64,000 nucleotides of DNA from Poindextera sp041691315 (GTDB lineage Bacteria; Pseudomonadota; Alphaproteobacteria; Caulobacterales; Caulobacteraceae). Under the pieces are notes generated by a model. The model ran no database searches. It was not told the DNA's origin and saw only the letters and a program-made list of their open reading frames with translations. Shown in pieces: positions 60,301 to 64,000 of the stretch. Made by a program: the position numbers and the translations under genes. Each line of letters starts with the position of its first letter. Position 1 is the stretch's first letter. The stretch is taken from positions 1 to 64,000 of the forward strand of contig JBEPUW010000007.1 of the NCBI GenBank assembly GCA_041691315.1, given 5' to 3'.

Positions 60301-60973
60301 CTGACATGGCCGTCGCCGCGCAGGGTCGCCGTGACCTCGACCGGTGCGAAGAGGCGCGCGCCGCGCCTGGCCGCCCGACGCAAGAGGCCAGCGGCCAGCC
60401 GCGCCGGATCGGCGCTGGCCGAGCCGTCGGACAGGATGGCGCCGGTGCGCTCGATCCCGAACCGGGCCCGCAGGTCGGCCCGTGCAGGAAGACCGACTCC
60501 AGGCCGATCGCGGCGCGCGCCTCGGCTTCGGCGCGCAGGGCCCGGGCGCCATAGGCGTCGCCGGCCAGATAGAGTGACTGTTTCGCCTTCAGTCCGCAGG
60601 CGATGCGCTCCCGGCGTACGATGGCGATCAGGTCTTCGACCGCGGCGCGGGAGCGGAGATAGACTCGCTTCGCGTCCGCGTCGCCGATCTGCGCGCCGAG
60701 GGCGGTCAACGGCGTATCCAACTCCCATTGCAACAGCGAGGTCGAGGCGACGGTCGAGCCCATCAGCGGCGTGCGCCGGTCGAAAACCGCGACGCTGAAA
60801 TCGCGCGACAGCTCGTGCGCCATGAAAGCGCCGCTGACGCCGGCGCCGACGACGGCCACATCGACGTCAATCGGCTCGCGCAGCTTTCGGGTCGGGACGC
60901 CCAGGCCCACGGAGTCCAGCCAGAGCGAACGGCCGGTGCGCAGGTCGCGCTTGCGGGTCGCTCCGACCGGCAA
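60301..60973 (-). pseudogene. FAD-dependent oxidoreductase, frameshifted and truncated
   Basis: From a TTG at 60973 the product has VDVAVVGAGVSGAFMAHELS (FAD-binding GxGxxG) and LRAEAEARAAIGLESVFLHG. After that the meaningful frame shifts: ADLRARFGIERTGAILSDGSASADPARLAAGLLRRAARRGARLFAPVEVTATLRGDGHVS continues in the next frame, implying one base missing near 60478-60483. The family resemblance (glycine/amino-acid oxidase-like DAO fold) ends at 60301, where the paoC-like gene begins on the other strand. About half the enzyme is gone. Confidence 0.82.
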
Positions 60974-60974
60974 G

Positions 60975-61268
60975 CTAGCCGCCGGCGCTGAGCCGCCGCT
61001 GGTTGGCGCGAACGCGGCGGCGATAAAGGGCGACGGCGCGCGCGGGCGCGAGGTCGAGACGGCCGCTCATGGCGCTCTTGCCGATCTGCAATTGCGTGTC
61101 GAGCGCGGCCTGGGTCTTTTCGGAGATCATGCGATGGACCTCGGCCTCGGCCGCAGGCCCGCCCGCCGCCATCTTCATCATACGCAGCGCGATGACGCTC
61201 TGCGCCTCGATGCCGAGCTGCATCGCGCTCATCGACAGACTGAGCCACGAGGAATTGCGTCGCGCCAT
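60975..61268 (-). CDS. Small helical protein, unknown function
   Basis: A 97-residue protein beginning MARRNSSWLSLSMSAMQLGIEAQSVIALRMMKMAAGG and continuing with amphipathic helices (EVHRMISEKTQAALDTQLQIG) and an Arg-rich end (YRRRVRANQRRLSAGG). It has no signal peptide or membrane segment. The pattern is phasin-like, and similar small proteins are common in Caulobacterales (recollection), but function is unknown. Its stop is one base before the TTG of the broken FAD oxidoreductase. Confidence 0.7.
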   Translation of the reverse strand: MARRNSSWLSLSMSAMQLGIEAQSVIALRMMKMAAGGPAAEAEVHRMISEKTQAALDTQLQIGKSAMSGRLDLAPARAVALYRRRVRANQRRLSAGG

Positions 61269-61474
61269 GGGTGGTCCTTCCGGGATGCCGTAACGCCCTG
61301 CGAAATCCGTGTCCCACATGCGGCAGCGCACCCTTAACCCGGCCGCCCCAGCTGAAGTTCCGGCGAGATAACAGGAGTCTTTGAAAGACCGGTCGTGCCG
61401 CTTTTTTAGGCGCCTTCGGAACCGAGTTCGGCTACGCTCGTTGAAGGTCCAGAACTTGGCTATGGGAGGCTGAA

Positions 61475-61552
61475 ATGGGCCGTTCACTGCTTCTGCTTTT
61501 TCTTGGTGTGCCGATTCCGATCATCATTCTGCTCGCCCTGGTTTGGCATTGA
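61475..61552 (+). CDS. 25-residue hydrophobic membrane peptide
   Basis: MGRSLLLLFLGVPIPIIILL ALVWH (25 residues). GGGAGG with four bases of spacing precedes the ATG, an excellent ribosome site. One transmembrane helix with a Pro-Ile-Pro kink is predicted. It lies 19 bp before the 274-residue membrane protein and is probably co-transcribed. Similar tiny proteins occur in other proteobacteria as I recall, but none has a function I can name. Too short for the usual gene finders. Confidence 0.7.
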   Translation: MGRSLLLLFLGVPIPIIILLALVWH

Positions 61553-61571
61553 GCCGGCGGGGGATTGAGAC

Positions 61572-62396
61572 ATGGCAACCGACACCACAATCGTAGCGGT
61601 CGACGCCACCCCGGCGCGGACCGTTTCCACCGTCTCCTGGGCCGCCATCATCGCCGGCGCCGTGGTCGCGGCAGCGACGTCCGTGCTGCTGCTGGCCCTG
61701 GGGACCGGCTTTGGCCTGGCGTCCGTTTCGCCCTGGGCGGGCGGCGCGTCGCCGGTGACCTTCACGGTGATGACGGCCATCTGGCTGATCGTCATGCAGT
61801 GGATCGCGTCCGGCCTGGGCGGCTATCTGACCGGCCGGCTGCGCACCCGCTGGATCGGCACCCACACCCACGAGGTCTTCTTCCGCGACACCGCCCACGG
61901 CTTCCTGAGCTGGGCTCTGGCCACGGTGATCACCGCCGCCTTGGTCAGCTCGGCCGCTATCATGGCCGCCGGCGCCGGCGCCCATGCGGCGGCGCCCGAA
62001 GCCGTGTCGCAACAGGCCCTGGCCTATGACACCGACCAGCTGTTCCGCTCGGCCCAGCCCGCCGCGAGCCCGTCCGCCGTGGACAGCCGCGCCGAGGCGC
62101 AACGGATGCTGGCGGCCGGCGTCGCCAACGGCGCCGTTCCGGCCAACGATCGCGCCTGGCTCGACCAGCTGATCGTCGCCCAGGCCGGGGTCTCCCAGGC
62201 AGAGGCCGACCAGCGCGTCGGGACCGTGGTCGACCGCGAACAGGCGGCCGTCGCCCAGGCCAAACAGGCGGCCGACACCGCGCGCAAGGCCGCCGCGGCC
62301 TTCGCCATCTTCACCGGCCTGTCGATGCTGATCGGCGCCCTGATCGCCTGCGTCGCCGCCGCGCTCGGCGGTCTTGAGCGCGACGAGCACCCTTAA
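61572..62396 (+). CDS. Membrane protein, PhnA-like (unknown function)
   Basis: A 274-residue membrane protein. Helices are seen at VSWAAIIAGAVVAAATSVLLLALGTGFGL, SPVTFTVMTAIWLIVMQWIASGLGGYLTGRLRTRW, GFLSWALATVITAALVSSAAIMAAGAGA, and the C-terminal FAIFTGLSMLIGALIACVAAALGGL. Between them is a soluble periplasmic or cytoplasmic loop with an Ala/Gln/Glu-rich coiled region. The resemblance is to proteins called PhnA-like in Rhizobiales, with no proven role. Its stop overlaps the convergent SET gene stop by four bases. Confidence 0.78.
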   Translation: MATDTTIVAVDATPARTVSTVSWAAIIAGAVVAAATSVLLLALGTGFGLASVSPWAGGASPVTFTVMTAIWLIVMQWIASGLGGYLTGRLRTRWIGTHTHEVFFRDTAHGFLSWALATVITAALVSSAAIMAAGAGAHAAAPEAVSQQALAYDTDQLFRSAQPAASPSAVDSRAEAQRMLAAGVANGAVPANDRAWLDQLIVAQAGVSQAEADQRVGTVVDREQAAVAQAKQAADTARKAAAAFAIFTGLSMLIGALIACVAAALGGLERDEHP

Positions 62397-62884
62397 GGAT
62401 CGTTCCGGCGCAGCAGCGCCGGCGTCCAATGACGGCCATAGGCGGCGCGCAGATCGGCGCGCCGCCAGTCCGCGCCGGTAACGCGGCCGCGGCAACGGGT
62501 CCGTTCGCAGCGGCAGACCATCGACCAGTCTTCAACCCCGGTATGGGTGGCGTAGTCGATGGTCAGCTCTTCGCCTACGGCGATGTCGCGGCGCGCGGTG
62601 ACGGTGACAGCGTCCTCGTGCCAGAGATTGGGCTCGCAGCCGTGGTTGCCGTAACGCACCGGATGCGTCGGATCGATCAGCAGATGCACGCCCTCGTCCA
62701 GCATGACGCTGCTGTAGGGCGGTTGCAGCGCCGCCAGGCCGGCATCGTCGATGGGCTGCCCGCCAAGCCGGATGACCACCTCACCCGCGGCGATCGGCGC
62801 GGTCGCGAACAGGCCCAGACCCTCGATAGCCGACGGCCGCACGCTGGCGCTTGGCGTCAGCCAGCATTGGGCTGCGATCTGCAT
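62393..62884 (-). CDS. SET-domain protein-lysine methyltransferase
   Basis: A 163-residue SET protein. The SET-I start EGLGLFATAPIAAGEVV, the catalytic NHGCEPN motif at residues 80-86, GEELTIDY at 105-111 with the active-site tyrosine Y111, and a cysteine post-SET cluster C-R-C-x4-C (124-131) are all present. It should methylate a protein lysine with SAM. SET proteins are uncommon in bacteria and often acquired. The start overlaps the PI-PLC stop (ATGA), so the two are one operon. Confidence 0.92.
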   Translation of the reverse strand: MQIAAQCWLTPSASVRPSAIEGLGLFATAPIAAGEVVIRLGGQPIDDAGLAALQPPYSSVMLDEGVHLLIDPTHPVRYGNHGCEPNLWHEDAVTVTARRDIAVGEELTIDYATHTGVEDWSMVCRCERTRCRGRVTGADWRRADLRAAYGRHWTPALLRRNDP

Positions 62885-63987
62885 CAGGCCTCGATCGGTA
62901 TCCCAGCGCAGCGGTCCGGCGCGCGCTGCGGGTTGGCGATGGCGATGGCGTCATCCGCCAGCCGCACCTGGTAGTCGGAGAACCGCGGATCTGGGCGACG
63001 ATAGTCGGTCGAAATGTACTGTGCGCCACACAGAAAGGCGGCGTCGCGGCGGCTGGTGTCGTTCGCCCTCGCCTCGACCGTATCGGCGTCGGCGCGGGTG
63101 CGCACCATGAAGCCCGCCCGCACCAGGTCCGCCGTGCGCGGCCCGTCAGCGAGTTCGTTCAGGGTGTAATACGCGTTGTCGGGCGCGTCCTCGTCGGAAT
63201 TGACGAAGCACATGCAGCCCTCCAGGGACTTGCGTCCGCGCCGATAGGCGTCGCGCCGGCGGCCGGTTTCGTCGACGGCGATGAATATCTTGCCGCGCGC
63301 CTCGCCCAGCTTTGGCCAGCCCTTTTCCAGCACCGCCTCGCGCAGGGTCGCCGCGCCGCCGCGCACGATGTCGGGGGTGATCACCGCGCCGGGCGGGAAG
63401 ACCGCGGCGATCTCCGCATCGAGCACGTCATAGGCCGCCTCGTCGAACGGCAGGCCGTCGGCGCCGCCGGGCACGCGCGTCGGCCCATCCGAGGTGTTCA
63501 TGGTCAAGAGGATCGGCGTGTGATCCGGATGCGCCAGCGACCAGGCGCGGATCTCCTTCAGGCCCTGGACATAGGTGTAGACGCTGGAGCGGAAATCGAT
63601 GTCCTGGATGTGGATCACCTTCAGGCCCGGCTTCGACATCGCCTCGATGTAGTCGGGCGAGATCTCCTGGCGGGTCAGGGTCATGCCGGCCGGGTGGGCG
63701 TAGCGGCCCCCCTCAGGATCGTAATAGATGTCCAATTCGAGCGCGCGGGCGCCATCGTCGAGCTGCTCGGTCAGCGGCGGGTGGGCATAGTCCAAGCCCT
63801 CCCACGCCTGCGGCGCGGCGCGGCGGATCATCTGCAGGATCGGCTCGGAAATGGCCTGGTGATAGCTGTTGTGGGTGCCGATGGTCAGGATGTCGGTCAT
63901 GCGCAGATTGTGGTCTATCCAGGCCCGCGCACAGCCGGGCCCGGCGCTGGCCGCGTCCGGCGCATCGAGATCGCAATTGGCCGCCAT
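62884..63987 (-). CDS. Ca-dependent phosphatidylinositol-specific phospholipase C
   Basis: A 367-residue PI-PLC X-domain protein of the Ca-dependent C1 type. The first active-site histidine is H39 in ILTIGTHNSYHQ, and the second is H98 in RYAHPAGMT; ALELDIYYDPEGG carries the metal-binding acidic pair, and VIHIQDIDFRSSVYTYVQGL and IFIAVDETGRRRDAYRRGRKSLEGCMCFVNSDED are conserved further on. It should cleave phosphoinositides or glycosyl-phosphoinositides. No signal peptide is visible, so it appears cytoplasmic. GAGGAGG precedes the ATG. It ends in an ATGA overlap with the SET gene. Confidence 0.9.
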   Translation of the reverse strand: MAANCDLDAPDAASAGPGCARAWIDHNLRMTDILTIGTHNSYHQAISEPILQMIRRAAPQAWEGLDYAHPPLTEQLDDGARALELDIYYDPEGGRYAHPAGMTLTRQEISPDYIEAMSKPGLKVIHIQDIDFRSSVYTYVQGLKEIRAWSLAHPDHTPILLTMNTSDGPTRVPGGADGLPFDEAAYDVLDAEIAAVFPPGAVITPDIVRGGAATLREAVLEKGWPKLGEARGKIFIAVDETGRRRDAYRRGRKSLEGCMCFVNSDEDAPDNAYYTLNELADGPRTADLVRAGFMVRTRADADTVEARANDTSRRDAAFLCGAQYISTDYRRPDPRFSDYQVRLADDAIAIANPQRAPDRCAGIPIEA

Positions 63988-64000
63988 GGTCGCCTCCTCG

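Noticed and set aside
60301..60554. C-terminal part of the 546-residue plus-strand ORF
   Set aside because: It is antisense of the FAD oxidoreductase remnant, not a natural extension of the molybdopterin subunit.
57313..61000. All frameshifts here as simple sequencing error
   Set aside because: The PaoB lesion is a substitution and the PaoC end is a junction to foreign sequence; only the single-base slips could be errors.
1..64000. CRISPR array, prophage, conjugative or secondary-metabolite cluster
   Set aside because: No regularly spaced repeats, phage structural genes, integrases, or synthase genes were seen.
1..64000. tRNA or rRNA genes
   Set aside because: No cloverleaf consensus or conserved rRNA segments were noticed in the intergenic regions; these are all short or filled by palindromic repeats.

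Overview
The window is high-GC alphaproteobacterial DNA, most likely from the Caulobacteraceae (Caulobacter or Phenylobacterium type). The reasons are the cytochrome oxidase gene order ctaC-ctaD-ctaB-coxF-like-ctaG-ctaE-DUF983-SURF1, running into thrC, an M16 peptidase, a GNAT and a PdeA-like c-di-GMP phosphodiesterase, plus strong GC3 bias and families of dispersed palindromic repeats. No rRNA, tRNA, CRISPR array, prophage or insertion sequence was seen.

Layout. 1-3.7 kb: minus-strand autotransporter adhesin, cut by the left edge. 3.9-5.3 kb: GlcD-type flavin dehydrogenase. 5.3-6.0 kb: VapBC-type toxin-antitoxin pair. 6.0-8.1 kb: tRNA t6A enzyme, YceI and cytochrome b561. 8.3-14.1 kb: acyl-CoA dehydrogenase, lipoprotein, peroxiredoxin, YqgE, a second cytochrome b561, an unknown protein and a polyhistidine secreted protein. 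14.1-25.6 kb: one minus-strand directon of twelve genes holding the aa3 oxidase structural and assembly genes, thrC and pdeA. 25.8-32.1 kb: tldD, GNAT, TonB-dependent receptor and POT peptide transporter. 32.3-40.1 kb: DUF427, gshA, rsmE, PPK2, CoA transferase, SRPBCC, carbonic anhydrase and aldo/keto reductase. 40.5-43.3 kb: an acyl-CoA dehydrogenase/ligase operon. 43.5-54.4 kb: accessory metabolism (Nudix, TetR with FAD monooxygenase, broken AraC with BBE-type flavin oxidase, GGT with CDP-DAG pyrophosphatase, PEBP, amidohydrolase). 54.5-61.3 kb: a decaying stretch with a frameshifted phospholipase C, an intact lipocalin, a broken periplasmic aldehyde oxidase cluster (all three subunits disrupted) and a truncated FAD oxidoreductase meeting it tail to tail. 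61.5-64 kb: a 25-residue membrane peptide, a membrane protein, and a SET-domain protein coupled to a PI-PLC.

The most unusual observations are: an in-frame palindromic repeat that adds about 43 residues to RsmE; the cluster of gene decay around 57.3-61.0 kb with a sharp junction near 60300; repeat families A (3 copies), B (2) and C (2), with family B placing the same end just upstream of gene starts; a 27-bp-arm hairpin built from CGCCAAG units; and several genes that a simple ORF scan misses (autotransporter, CoxF-like gene, 25-residue peptide). I found no convincing wholly new defence or biosynthetic system. All gene identities come from reading translations and family knowledge; no database search was run, and positions counted by eye may be off by a base.
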